64,000 nucleotides of DNA from assembly GCA_037481615.1 (NCBI GenBank), contig JBBFLI010000003.1, one strand, 5' to 3'. The notes below the pieces were generated by a model. It saw only the letters and a list, made by a program, of their open reading frames with translations. It ran no database searches and was not told the DNA's origin. The position numbers and the translations under genes are program-made. How positions within the stretch are numbered: position 1 is the first letter of the stretch; the number at the start of each line of letters is the position of its first letter. Source of the DNA: SpSt-501 sp037481615. GTDB taxonomy: Bacteria > Desulfobacterota > Desulfobacteria > Desulfobacterales > SpSt-501. Below, one piece after another: positions 7,606 through 16,361 of the stretch.

Positions 7606-8679
7606 ATGCAGGCCAAGGCCGTGGTCGTGACGGCGCCGGGACAGCTCGAGCCGCGGGAATTCCCGGTCGGCGAGCCGGCCCCCGGCGAGGTCCTGGTGCG
7701 CACGCGGGCGACCTCGGTCTGCGCAACGGACGTCAAAGTCTACCACGGTCAGGTCGGCCGCGCGAGATTCCCCCTGATCATGGGCCACGAGTTCGTGGGC
7801 GAGGTCGTGGCCGCCGGCCGCGAGGCGGCCGCACGCTTCGGCCTGAAGGAAGGCGACCGGGTGACCCCCGAGCCCTATATCCCCTGCGGCCGTTGCGCCT
7901 GGTGCCGCACCGAACACCACTACCACAACTGCCCCGACGTGCGTCTCTACGGGATTTCGATCCCGTGCGACCGGCCGCCGCACTTGGGCGGCGGATACGC
8001 CGAATACGTGACCCTGGTCGAGGGAAGCCTGCTGCACCGGGTCGATCCGGAGACCCCGGATCTCGCGGCCTGCCTTTCTTCGGTCGTGGGAAACGGCTTC
8101 CGCTGGGTGAAGACGCTGGGGGAGGCGGGCTACGGGACCCGCCTGGTGATCAGCGGCGCGGGCTCGCAGGGGCTGTGCACGCTCGCCGCGGCGATCGCCT
8201 GCGGGGTCGGGCCGATCGTCCTTCTCGGGCTTGCCGCGGACGAGACCCGCTTTGCGCTCGCCCGCGAGTTCGGCGCCGAGCACATCGTCGCCGTCGACCG
8301 CGCGGACCCCCTCGAGGCGGTGCCCGATCTCCTGGGGGGGGCACCCGATGTCGTGATCGAGACCTCGGGGGCGCCCGCGGCGATCCGCACGGCGATCCGG
8401 CTCGTCCGCCCCTCGGGCCGGGTCGTCGCCATCGGGCTCTCGGGCGGCCGGGAGACGCCGGTCGCCTTCGACGATCTCGTCTGGCGGGATGTGAGCGTCG
8501 TCTGCGGCAAGGGGCAGGCCGGAAACGTCGCCGACGCCGTGCGCCTGATCGACGCGCGGCGCTTTCCTTTCGAGAAGATCAACAACACGGTCTTCCGCCT
8601 GGAGGATCTCGCGAAAGCTCTTGCGGCAACCGAGCAGCCGCCCCCCGGCTTCATCAAGGCGGCGGTCGTCTTCGATTGA
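7606..8679 (+). CDS. Zinc-dependent alcohol dehydrogenase (MDR family)
   Basis: A 357-aa medium-chain dehydrogenase. Catalytic zinc ligands are Cys39, His61 and Glu62 (Gly-His-Glu), and the structural zinc lobe is formed by Cys94, Cys97, Cys100 and Cys109. A Rossmann fold follows with a Gly-Ala-Gly-Ser-Gln-Gly dinucleotide motif near residue 185. It resembles threonine/sorbitol/butanediol dehydrogenase relatives. AAGGAGGG precedes the ATG 12 bases after the GntR stop. It probably oxidises an alcohol whose product feeds the downstream dehydrogenase complex; butanediol is one possible substrate but this is not shown. Confidence 0.85.
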   Translation: MQAKAVVVTAPGQLEPREFPVGEPAPGEVLVRTRATSVCATDVKVYHGQVGRARFPLIMGHEFVGEVVAAGREAAARFGLKEGDRVTPEPYIPCGRCAWCRTEHHYHNCPDVRLYGISIPCDRPPHLGGGYAEYVTLVEGSLLHRVDPETPDLAACLSSVVGNGFRWVKTLGEAGYGTRLVISGAGSQGLCTLAAAIACGVGPIVLLGLAADETRFALAREFGAEHIVAVDRADPLEAVPDLLGGAPDVVIETSGAPAAIRTAIRLVRPSGRVVAIGLSGGRETPVAFDDLVWRDVSVVCGKGQAGNVADAVRLIDARRFPFEKINNTVFRLEDLAKALAATEQPPPGFIKAAVVFD

Positions 8680-8754
8680 GAAAAACCCCGGCGTTCGGCG
8701 CGCGGCCGTTTGGAGCTCGCCCCGCGCCCGGCGTCCCAACGGAAAGGAGGAAGC

Positions 8755-9798
8755 ATGAAGAAGCGGGTTTGGATCGGGTTGGTGTGCCTGCTCACGCTCG
8801 CCCTGGCGGCGGGGCCGCTGCAGGCGGCGGACAAGGTCTTCAAGTGGAAAGGGGAATCCTGCTTCGGGATCGCCTCGCCGCTCGGCAAGCACACGATCGT
8901 CCTCTGGAAAAACTACGCCGAGGCGATGAGCGGCGGAAGGCTCCAGCTCACGCTGCACGATGCGGGCGAGATCGTCCCGCCGACCAAGATCTACGACGCC
9001 GTGCGCGACGGCATGCTCGACTTCGGGCTGAACACCCCGGCCTGGCAGAAGGGCAAGTACCCGGCGGGCGATCTCTTCTACACGCTGCCGGGCGGGGTCC
9101 TCGAGATGAACGACCTGATCGTCTGGATGTACGGCGCGGGCGGAAAGCAGCTCGCCCAGGAGATGTACGGCGACGAGCTGATCGTCTTCCCCCTGGGCCT
9201 GACCCCGCCGGAGGAGGTATGGTCGAAGAAGCCGGTGAAGACGCTCGCCGACATCAAGGGGCTCAAGATCCGCGCGGCAGGCCTCAGCATGGATCTCTGG
9301 GAGAAGCTCGGGGCCTCGGTCGTTCTCCTTGCGGGCGGCGAGGTGGTCCCCGGACTGCAGCGCGGCCTGATCGACGCGGCCGAGATGCTCGAGGCCTCCT
9401 ACGACATGAGCCTCGGCCTGCACGAGGTCTGCAAGTACCGCTTCGGGCCGCCGGTGCACATGTCGAACAACATCTTCCAGCTCATCATCAAGACCAAGTC
9501 CTGGAAGGAACTTCCCGCCGATCTCCAGGCGATCGTCGAGAAGGCGGCGCTTGCGGCCACGATTCAGGGATACGCCGATTTCTGGCAGGACACGATCGCC
9601 GCCAACAAGAAGCTCGAGGCCTACGGCACGGTCACGACCAAGCTCTCGAAGGAGGACCAGGCCAAGACGCGCGAGATCACGATGCAGATCATCGACGAGA
9701 AATCGGCCAAAGACCCCTTCTTCAAGAAGGTCTGGGAGTCGCAGAAGAAGTTCATCCAGGAGTTCCGGCCCTACTACGACTTCACCAAGTTCGACTGA
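8755..9798 (+). CDS. dctP: TRAP transporter substrate-binding protein DctP (TRAP 2)
   Basis: A 347-aa periplasmic receptor with a signal peptide (Lys-Lys-Arg then a hydrophobic core, cleavage after Leu-Gln-Ala-Ala). The DctP signature segment Lys-Gly-Leu-Lys-Ile-Arg is intact near residue 178, so a carboxylate ligand is likely. ATG 8755 follows AAAGGAGG; an upstream in-frame ATG at 8710 has no such site. It is followed by a large hairpin and by dctQ and dctM of the same system. Confidence 0.88.
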   Translation: MKKRVWIGLVCLLTLALAAGPLQAADKVFKWKGESCFGIASPLGKHTIVLWKNYAEAMSGGRLQLTLHDAGEIVPPTKIYDAVRDGMLDFGLNTPAWQKGKYPAGDLFYTLPGGVLEMNDLIVWMYGAGGKQLAQEMYGDELIVFPLGLTPPEEVWSKKPVKTLADIKGLKIRAAGLSMDLWEKLGASVVLLAGGEVVPGLQRGLIDAAEMLEASYDMSLGLHEVCKYRFGPPVHMSNNIFQLIIKTKSWKELPADLQAIVEKAALAATIQGYADFWQDTIAANKKLEAYGTVTTKLSKEDQAKTREITMQIIDEKSAKDPFFKKVWESQKKFIQEFRPYYDFTKFD

Positions 9799-9823
9799 TG
9801 GCCGACGCCGACGTCGCCTGAAA

Positions 9824-9872
9824 CCGCGGCCGCCGGGGAAGGAAGCCGCCTTCCCCCCGGCGGCCGCCGCGG
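9824..9872 (+). other. Large hairpin between dctP and dctQ (TRAP 2)
   Basis: The left arm at 9824-9842 pairs with 9849-9872 over 19 bp. The only interruptions are two 2-base bulges in the right arm, and the loop is 6 bases. No T-run follows. It fills most of the dctP-dctQ gap, as in the other two TRAP operons here, and probably shields or separates the dctP message; the function is inferred. Confidence 0.6.
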
Positions 9873-9884
9873 AGACCCCGAGCG

Positions 9885-10388
9885 ATGCGTTTCTTCAAGA
9901 TCATCGACGGCCTGAGCCGCGTGACGGGCCATCTCGCCGCCTGGCTCGTGATCCCCCTGCTCCTGGTCGTCGTGCATGAGGTGGTGGCGCGCCATGTCTT
10001 TAATGCGCCCACCGGCTGGGGCTACGACACGAGCTGGATGCTCTTCTCGGCCCAGTTCCTGATCGGCGGGGCCTACACCCTGCTCCAGAAAAACCACATC
10101 CGCATCGACATCGTCTACAACCTCCTCTCCGAGCGGGCGAAGGTCGTCTACGACCTGATCATCTACACGCTCTTTTTCCTCGTGCCGTCCGTGCTCTTCA
10201 CCTGGGCGGGCTATCGCTTTGCGGCCGAGGCCTTCGCCGCAAACGAAAAGCTCTCCACGACCAACTGGTTCTTCCCCTCGGGGCCGCCGAAGAGCCTGAT
10301 CCCGATCGGCTTCTTCCTGCTCGGCCTCCAGGCCGTCTCCGAGATCGCGCGCTGCATCCGGACCCTGCGCGCAGGGAGGTCCGCATGA
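9885..10388 (+). CDS. dctQ: TRAP transporter small permease DctQ (TRAP 2)
   Basis: A 167-aa four-helix membrane protein of the DctQ family. After the first helix comes Arg-His-Val-Phe-Asn-Ala-Pro-Thr-Gly-Trp-Gly, matching the family pattern, then Gly-Gly-Ala-Tyr-Thr-Leu. Its stop overlaps the ATG of dctM by four bases (ATGA), so translation is coupled. It forms the transmembrane unit of TRAP 2 with DctM. Confidence 0.87.
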   Translation: MRFFKIIDGLSRVTGHLAAWLVIPLLLVVVHEVVARHVFNAPTGWGYDTSWMLFSAQFLIGGAYTLLQKNHIRIDIVYNLLSERAKVVYDLIIYTLFFLVPSVLFTWAGYRFAAEAFAANEKLSTTNWFFPSGPPKSLIPIGFFLLGLQAVSEIARCIRTLRAGRSA

Positions 10389-11710
10389 TCCCCGACCAGG
10401 CCGCGGCCGTGATCATGATGGGACTGCTCCTGCTGTTCGTGATCGGGGGCGTGCACCTTGCCTTCGCGCTCCTGCTGCTCGCGATCGGCTTCGGCTTCGC
10501 CTACATGGGGCCGATGATCTTTCAGATGTCGATGCTCTCCTTTTTCGGCACCATGGAGAGCGAGGAGCTGATCGCCGTCCCTCTTTTCGTCTTCATGGGG
10601 ACGATCCTCGAGAAGACCGAGGTCGCCGAGAACGTCTACCAGACGCTCTACGAGCTCTTCGGGCCGGTGCGGGGGGGACTCGCCTTCGCCACCATCCTCA
10701 CCTGCACGGTCTTCGCCGCCTGCACGGGGGTGATCGCGGCGACCGTGACCACGATGACGCTGCTCGCCGTGCCGGCGATGCTCAAGCGCAACTACAACAA
10801 GGGGCTCGCCACGGGCGTCGTCTGCGCCGGCGGCAGCCTGGGGATCCTGATCCCGCCGAGCGTCATGCTCGTCATGTACGGGCCCATGGCGAACCTCTCG
10901 GTCGCCAAGCTCTTCGCCGCAGCCCTCTTCCCGGGGCTCCTGCTTTCCGGGCTCTATCTCCTCTACATCGGGATCGGCGCCTGGCTGAACCCCAGGCTCG
11001 CCCCGGCCATCTCCCGCGAGGAGATGCCCCGGCGCGACCGGCGCTTCTGGCTCCGCGCCGTCTGGCAGATGGTCCCGACCGTGCTTCTGATCGTGGCCGT
11101 CCTGGGCTCGATCATCGAGGGGGTCGCCTCCCCGACCGAGGCTTCGGGGGTCGGGGCCTTCTGCGCGCTCGCGCTCGCCGCCTGCTACCGCAAGCTCACC
11201 TTCGCCAACCTCAAGGCCGCGGCGCAGACGACGCTTCTTGTGACGGCGATGGTCTTCTTCATCATCATCGGCGCCGGCGTCTTCAATTCCGTGTTTCTCT
11301 TCCTGGGCGGGGGCGAGCTCGTGAAAAGCATGCTCCTCGGGCTTCCTTTCGGGCGCTGGTTCATCCTCGGCGTGATGATGTTCACGCTCTTCATCGGCGG
11401 GTTTTTCATCTCCTGGCAGGGCCTGCTCTACATCGTCGTGCCCATCTTTCTCCCGATCTCCTCGGCCCTGCAGTTCGATCCCCTCTGGTTTGCCATCCTG
11501 GTGTGCGTGAACCTGCAGATGTCGTTTCTGACGCCGCCCTTCGCCTATGCCATCTTCTTCGTGAAAGGGGCCTCGCCGCCCGAGATCAAGACGACCGACA
11601 TCTACAAGGGGGTCGTGCCTTTCGTGCTGCTGCAGATGGCGGGGCTTGCGATCTGCATGATCTTCCCCGAGATCGTGCTCTGGCTGCCGCGGGTGACCCT
11701 CGGCGGCTGA
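10385..11710 (+). CDS. dctM: TRAP transporter large permease DctM (TRAP 2)
   Basis: A 441-aa polytopic permease. Family marks are Ile-Pro-Pro-Ser-Val near residue 158, Ile-Ile-Glu-Gly-Val-Ala-Ser-Pro-Thr-Glu-Ala near 243, and Leu-Thr-Pro-Pro-Phe-Ala-Tyr near the C-terminus. It completes the second TRAP system, embedded between the alcohol dehydrogenase and the SDR. This implies that the imported compound is the substrate of the surrounding enzymes. Confidence 0.9.
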   Translation: MIPDQAAAVIMMGLLLLFVIGGVHLAFALLLLAIGFGFAYMGPMIFQMSMLSFFGTMESEELIAVPLFVFMGTILEKTEVAENVYQTLYELFGPVRGGLAFATILTCTVFAACTGVIAATVTTMTLLAVPAMLKRNYNKGLATGVVCAGGSLGILIPPSVMLVMYGPMANLSVAKLFAAALFPGLLLSGLYLLYIGIGAWLNPRLAPAISREEMPRRDRRFWLRAVWQMVPTVLLIVAVLGSIIEGVASPTEASGVGAFCALALAACYRKLTFANLKAAAQTTLLVTAMVFFIIIGAGVFNSVFLFLGGGELVKSMLLGLPFGRWFILGVMMFTLFIGGFFISWQGLLYIVVPIFLPISSALQFDPLWFAILVCVNLQMSFLTPPFAYAIFFVKGASPPEIKTTDIYKGVVPFVLLQMAGLAICMIFPEIVLWLPRVTLGG

Positions 11711-11741
11711 GGCGGCGGGGGTCGAGAAAGAGGGCGCCACC

Positions 11742-12509
11742 ATGGGCTGGACCCTTTCGCTGGACGGGCGGTGCGGGATCGTGACCGGGGCGGCAAGCGG
11801 GATCGGCCGCGCGGCCGCGCGGCATGTCGCCGCGATGGGCGCCGATCTGCTGCTCGTGGACGTGGATGGGGCGCGCCTGGAGGAGGCCGTATCCGAGATC
11901 CGGGCGGCGGCGCCCCAGCGCCGCATCGCGGCCGCCCGCGCGGACGCGGCCTGCGAGCCCGAGGTCCGCGCCGCGGTCGAAAGAGCCGTTTCCGCTTTCG
12001 GCGCGCTCGATTTCCTGGTGAACGGCCACGGCATCCTGCGACGCACGGCCTTCGCGGGGATCGGCCCCGAGGAGTGGGATCTCGTCCTGGCGGTCAACCT
12101 GCGCGGCTGCTTTCTCTTCTGCCGCGAGGTGATCCCGCACCTGCTGCAGCGGGGAAAGGGGGCGATCGTGAACGTCGCCTCGCTCGCCGGGCGGACCTGC
12201 AGCATTCTCGGGGGAGCCCACTACACGGCGTCGAAGCACGGGCTGGTCGGTCTCTCCCGGCATCTCGCCCGCGAGTACGCGCGGCAGGGGATCCGCGTCA
12301 ACGCCTTCTGCCCCGGGGCGACCCTCACCCCGATGACGCGCTCCACCACGACGCCCGAGGAACTCGAGCGCGTGGCGGCCTCCATCCCGCGCGGCCGCTG
12401 GGCGGAGCCCGAGGAACAGGCCTGGGTCATCGGGTTCCTCCTGAGCGATGCCGCGGCGAACATCACCGGGGCCTGCATCGACGCAAACGGCGGCTCGCTG
12501 ATGATTTAG
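11742..12509 (+). CDS. Short-chain dehydrogenase/reductase (SDR)
   Basis: A 255-aa classical SDR with the cofactor motif Thr15-Gly-Ala-Ala-Ser-Gly-Ile-Gly22, Asn-Gly-His-Gly near residue 90, the catalytic Ser in Val-Ala-Ser, Tyr161 and Lys165 (Tyr-Thr-Ala-Ser-Lys). An Asp at the end of beta-2 (Leu-Val-Asp-Val-Asp) favours NAD(H) over NADP(H). It lies downstream of TRAP 2 in the same direction and probably interconverts an alcohol and ketone in the pathway feeding the 2-oxoacid or acetoin dehydrogenase complex. Confidence 0.87.
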   Translation: MGWTLSLDGRCGIVTGAASGIGRAAARHVAAMGADLLLVDVDGARLEEAVSEIRAAAPQRRIAAARADAACEPEVRAAVERAVSAFGALDFLVNGHGILRRTAFAGIGPEEWDLVLAVNLRGCFLFCREVIPHLLQRGKGAIVNVASLAGRTCSILGGAHYTASKHGLVGLSRHLAREYARQGIRVNAFCPGATLTPMTRSTTTPEELERVAASIPRGRWAEPEEQAWVIGFLLSDAAANITGACIDANGGSLMI

Positions 12510-12536
12510 CGCGGCCGTCGAAGGGGGTGAAACGAG

Positions 12537-13022
12537 ATGAAGATCGGGCATGCCGCAGGCGGGGTCCGCAAGATCGTCTCCTTCCGCCTCGAGCCGGGCT
12601 GCGATGTGCTCGCGGGGATCGAGCAGGTCTGCCGCGAGCGGGGAATCTCCTGCGCCGTCGTGCTTTCGGCGATCGGAAGCCTCCGGTGCGCCTCGCTCTT
12701 CACCGCGGTCCCGCTCCCCAACAAGGCCGGGGGGGGCTACGGCGAGCCGATCCCGATCGAAGGGCCGCTCGAGCTCGTCTGCGCCCAGGGGACGATCGGC
12801 CTGGAAGAGGACGGCGGGCATTACCTTCACCTGCACGCCGTGGTGAGCGACGGGGCGGCCCGCTCCTTCGGCGGGCACCTGATCGCGGGTTCCGCCCCGG
12901 TCCTCATCACCTGTGAGGTCACCCTGGGCGTGATCGTCGGCATCGAGGCCCTGCGGCGCTTCGACCCCGCGGTGGAGATGAAAGTCCTGGGCTTCCGCGA
13001 AAGCGGAGGCTTCGAACCCTGA
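12537..13022 (+). CDS. PPC/DUF296-domain protein
   Basis: A 161-aa protein consisting of one PPC (plants and prokaryotes conserved, DUF296) domain, with the family's Gly-Gly-His-Leu segment and a conserved His cluster (His-Tyr-Leu-His-Leu-His). Bacterial members are small trimeric proteins, sometimes called DNA-binding by analogy with plant AT-hook proteins, but no AT-hook is visible here and the biochemical role is not established. GGGGGTGA precedes the ATG. Its place inside a catabolic operon hints at a small-molecule or metabolic role. Confidence 0.8.
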   Translation: MKIGHAAGGVRKIVSFRLEPGCDVLAGIEQVCRERGISCAVVLSAIGSLRCASLFTAVPLPNKAGGGYGEPIPIEGPLELVCAQGTIGLEEDGGHYLHLHAVVSDGAARSFGGHLIAGSAPVLITCEVTLGVIVGIEALRRFDPAVEMKVLGFRESGGFEP

Positions 13023-13057
13023 TGCGGCCGATCGCCGCCCCGGGGGAAAGGAGGCTC

Positions 13058-14050
13058 ATGGCAAAGGAGAAGGAGCGCAAGGACGATCGCCCGGTCGAAA
13101 AGACCGTCTGGCGGGCGATGTACCGCACCATGGTGAAGATCCGGCTCTTCGAGACCATGGCCGGGGAGTACTTCGCGGCCGGCCAGATCCCCGGGTTCAT
13201 CCACCTCTCGATCGGCCAGGAGGGCTCCAGCGTGGGGGTTTGCTCCTGCCTGCGGCCCGACGACTATGTCGCGACCACCCACCGGGGCCACGGCCACATG
13301 ATCGCCAAGGGCGCCGATGTCCGGCGCATGACGGCCGAGCTCTTCGGCAAGGCGACCGGCTACTGCAAGGGCAAGGGCGGCTCCATGCACATCGCCGATT
13401 TCTCGATCGGCATCCTGGGGGCGAACGGGGTCGTCGCGGGGGGCCTGCCCCTGATCGTGGGGGCGGGGCTCTCGATCAAGCTGCGCCGGACCGACCAGGT
13501 GGCGGTCGTCTTCTTCGGCGACGGGGCGGCCAACCGCGGGCCGGTGCACGAGGCGATGAATCTCGCCGCGATCTGGAAGCTCCCCGTCCTCTTCGTCATC
13601 GAGAACAACCAGTACGCCTCGACGACCCCGCAGAGCTACTCCTGCGCCATCGGGGACCTCTGCATGCGGGCTGCGGCCTACAACATGCCGGGCTACGGGG
13701 TCGACGGCAACGACGTGCTTGCCGTGCGCGAGGCGACGCGCAAGGCCGTGGCCGATGCGCGGGCCGGGGAGGGTCCGAGCCTGATCGAAAACAAGACCTA
13801 CCGCGTGCGCGGCCATTTCGAGGGCGACCCCCAGAAGTACCGCGACCCCTCCGAGGTGCAGCGCTGGCAGGCGGAAAACGACCCCATCCGCCGCTTCGAG
13901 GAGTACCTGCGCCGGCGTGGGGTGTTGACGGCCAAAAAGATCCGGCGCATCGAGGAGGAGATCCGCGCCGAGCTCGACGCGGCGGTCGCCTTCGCGAAGG
14001 AAAGCCCCTTTCCGCGTCCGGAGGAGGCGCTCGAAGACCTCTTCGCCTGA
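13058..14050 (+). CDS. 2-oxoacid/acetoin dehydrogenase E1 component, alpha subunit
   Basis: A 330-aa thiamine-diphosphate enzyme subunit. The TPP motif starts at Gly154-Asp-Gly and ends with Glu-Asn-Asn about 28 residues later; His-Arg-Gly-His-Gly-His near residue 75 is the usual active-site and phosphorylation-loop region. It resembles AcoA/PdhA of the acetoin and branched 2-oxoacid group. I chose ATG 13058, which follows AAAGGAGG, rather than ATG 13022, which overlaps the previous stop. The beta subunit, E2 and E3 follow, making a complete complex. Confidence 0.88.
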   Translation: MAKEKERKDDRPVEKTVWRAMYRTMVKIRLFETMAGEYFAAGQIPGFIHLSIGQEGSSVGVCSCLRPDDYVATTHRGHGHMIAKGADVRRMTAELFGKATGYCKGKGGSMHIADFSIGILGANGVVAGGLPLIVGAGLSIKLRRTDQVAVVFFGDGAANRGPVHEAMNLAAIWKLPVLFVIENNQYASTTPQSYSCAIGDLCMRAAAYNMPGYGVDGNDVLAVREATRKAVADARAGEGPSLIENKTYRVRGHFEGDPQKYRDPSEVQRWQAENDPIRRFEEYLRRRGVLTAKKIRRIEEEIRAELDAAVAFAKESPFPRPEEALEDLFA

Positions 14051-14115
14051 GAACCGCGCGGCTGCCGCGGACCCGGCCGCGGCGCGGCCCCCGCGGCGAA
14101 AAGGAGAGAGAAAAG

Positions 14116-15099
14116 ATGAGCGATCGCGTGCTGACCGCCTCGGCCGCGCTGGCCGAGGCCCTGATCGAGGAGATGACCCGCGACGAACGGATCTTCATCC
14201 TCGGCGAAGACCTGACCGCCCATGCCGGGATCTTCGGCCAGTTCAAGGGGATCCCCGAGAGGTTCCCGGGGCGCATCCTCGACACCCCGATCAGCGAGAC
14301 CTGCATCGCCGGCTGCGGCGTGGGGGCGGCGCTGACCGGCATGCGGCCGATCGTCGATTTCCATTTCTCGGACTTCGTGACCTGCGGCATGGACGAGCTC
14401 TGCAACCAGGCGGCGAAGATCCGCTACATGTTCGGCGGCCAGGTGAAGCTGCCCCTGGTCGTCTGGTGCCCGGACGGGGCCGGCCTGCGCGCCGCGGCCC
14501 AGCACAGCCAGTCGCTCGAGGCCTGGTTCGTCCACACCCCGGGCCTCAAGGTGGTCGTCCCTTCCGAGCCGGCCGACGTGAAGGGGCTGATGAAGGCCTC
14601 GATCCGCGACGACAACCCCGTCATGTTCTTCCAGCACAAGCGCCTCTTCCGCCGCGAAGGTCCGGTGCCCGAGGACCCCGAGTTCCTCATCCCGCTCGGC
14701 CGGGCGGCGGTCAAGCGCGAAGGGCGGGATGTCACCCTTTTCACCTACGGCTCGGGGTATTTCCTCTGCCAGGAGGCCGCAGCCGAGCTCGCCCGCGGGG
14801 GGATCGAGGCCGAGATCGTGGACTTGCGCACGCTCAAGCCGCTTGATTTCGAGACCGTCGCGGCTTCGCTGCGCAAGACTTTCCGGGCGGTCGTCGTGCA
14901 CGAGGCCTGCCTCACCGGGGGCTTCGGCGCGGAACTCGTCGCGCGCATCCAGGCCGAGCTCTTCGATTTCCTGGACGCCCCGGTGCTCCGGGTCGCGGCG
15001 AAGGACGTGCCGATCCCCTTTTCGCCGCCTCTCGAGGACTTCGTCCTGCCCCGGGCGGCCGACGTGGTCGCGGCCGCCCGCAGCGTCTGCAACCGCTGA
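14116..15099 (+). CDS. 2-oxoacid/acetoin dehydrogenase E1 component, beta subunit
   Basis: A 327-aa transketolase-like beta subunit with Gly-Glu-Asp near residue 28, Thr-Pro-Ile-Ser-Glu near 58 (the TPP-binding Glu), and a C-terminal transketolase domain carrying Val-Val-His-Glu-Ala. ATG 14116 follows AAGGAGAG. It completes the heterotetrameric E1 that decarboxylates a 2-oxoacid or cleaves acetoin and reductively acylates the E2 lipoyl group. Which substrate applies cannot be read from the sequence. Confidence 0.88.
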   Translation: MSDRVLTASAALAEALIEEMTRDERIFILGEDLTAHAGIFGQFKGIPERFPGRILDTPISETCIAGCGVGAALTGMRPIVDFHFSDFVTCGMDELCNQAAKIRYMFGGQVKLPLVVWCPDGAGLRAAAQHSQSLEAWFVHTPGLKVVVPSEPADVKGLMKASIRDDNPVMFFQHKRLFRREGPVPEDPEFLIPLGRAAVKREGRDVTLFTYGSGYFLCQEAAAELARGGIEAEIVDLRTLKPLDFETVAASLRKTFRAVVVHEACLTGGFGAELVARIQAELFDFLDAPVLRVAAKDVPIPFSPPLEDFVLPRAADVVAAARSVCNR

Positions 15100-15114
15100 G
15101 AAAGGCGAAAGCGT

Positions 15115-16323
15115 ATGGCGATCGAAATCGCGGTGCCCAAGCTCGGACTGACGATGGAAGAGGCGGTGCTCGTCGCCTGGAAGGCGGCCCCCGGGGCGCG
15201 GGTCCGCCAGGAGGAGATCGTTCTCGTGCTGGAGACCGACAAGGTCACCTTCGAGATGCCCTCGCCGGGAGAGGGGTTGCTCCACCCGCTCGTGGCCGCG
15301 GGAAGCCGGATCGCGGTCGGGGAGGTCGTGGGCTACCTCGCCGTTGATGAAGCCGAGCTCGCGCGGCTGGCTGCGGAAAAGCCCGCGGCGGCCGTGCGCC
15401 TCGAGGCGGCGGCGGCCGCCCGCCCCACGGCCGCCGCCGCCACTCCGCCCGCCCCCCCGTCGGGGCGCATCAAGGCCTCGCCGGCCGCCCGGGCGATCGC
15501 CCGCGCCCACGGGCTCGAGCTCGCCGGCATCGCCGGCTCGGGCCCGGGGGGGCGCATCGTGCGGGCGGACGTGCTCCGTGCGCTCGAGCAGCCCCGCCCC
15601 GCGCCGACCGCTCCCGCGCCTGCGGCCGCCGCCGGGGGTCCGGTGCTCACGGCGCTTGAGGAGATCCCCATTACCGGCGTGCGGCGGGCGATCTTCCGCA
15701 ACATGCACGCGAGCCTATCCACCCAGGCCCAGATCACGCTGCACACCGAGGCCGCGGCCGAGGCGCTCCTGCGGTTGCGCCAGAAAAGAAAGGAGGCCGG
15801 TGCGCCCGTTTCCTACAACGCCCTCTTCGTCCAGGCGATCGCGCGGGCCCTGCGCCGTCACCCCCGGATCAACGCCTCCGTCGAGGGGGAGACGATCCGC
15901 GTCTGGCGCGAAATCCACGTGGGGGTGGCGATGGACTTCGGGAAAGGGCTCCTTGTCCCCAAGGTGCGCCACGCGGATGCGAAAACGCTCGAGGAAATCG
16001 AGGCCGAATTGCAGCGGCTCGCCGAGGCGGGACGGGCCGGGCGGCTCACGCTCGATGAGCTGAGCCTCGGGACCTTCACCCTCACCAACCTGGGCGCCTG
16101 GGGCATCGACCGCTTCACCCCCATCGTGAATCCCCCCGAGAGCGCGATCCTGGGGGTCGGCCGCATCGAGGAGAAACCGGTCGCCGTCGCGGGCGAGGTG
16201 CGCATCGAGGCGCGGACCACGCTTTCCCTCACCTTCGACCACCGCATCATCGACGGGGCGGCCGGTGCGGCCTTTCTCCAGACCGTGTGCCGCTTCGTCG
16301 AGGAGCCGGCGCTCATGCTGTGA
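15115..16323 (+). CDS. Dihydrolipoamide acyltransferase (E2)
   Basis: A 402-aa E2 with one N-terminal lipoyl domain (Lys43 in Glu-Thr-Asp-Lys is the lipoylation site), an Ala/Pro-rich linker (about 90-115), a peripheral-subunit binding domain (about 118-155, Ala-Arg-Ala-Ile-Ala-Arg) and a catalytic domain. The catalytic motif His376-Arg-Ile-Ile-Asp380-Gly is intact. A second Ala/Pro linker precedes the catalytic core. It transfers the acyl group to CoA and leaves dihydrolipoamide, to be reoxidised by the next gene's product or, as I propose, by the HdrD-like module further on. Confidence 0.9.
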   Translation: MAIEIAVPKLGLTMEEAVLVAWKAAPGARVRQEEIVLVLETDKVTFEMPSPGEGLLHPLVAAGSRIAVGEVVGYLAVDEAELARLAAEKPAAAVRLEAAAAARPTAAAATPPAPPSGRIKASPAARAIARAHGLELAGIAGSGPGGRIVRADVLRALEQPRPAPTAPAPAAAAGGPVLTALEEIPITGVRRAIFRNMHASLSTQAQITLHTEAAAEALLRLRQKRKEAGAPVSYNALFVQAIARALRRHPRINASVEGETIRVWREIHVGVAMDFGKGLLVPKVRHADAKTLEEIEAELQRLAEAGRAGRLTLDELSLGTFTLTNLGAWGIDRFTPIVNPPESAILGVGRIEEKPVAVAGEVRIEARTTLSLTFDHRIIDGAAGAAFLQTVCRFVEEPALML

Positions 16324-16361
16324 GGTGAACCTCGACAATCACCCTGGGAGGTGGGGATACC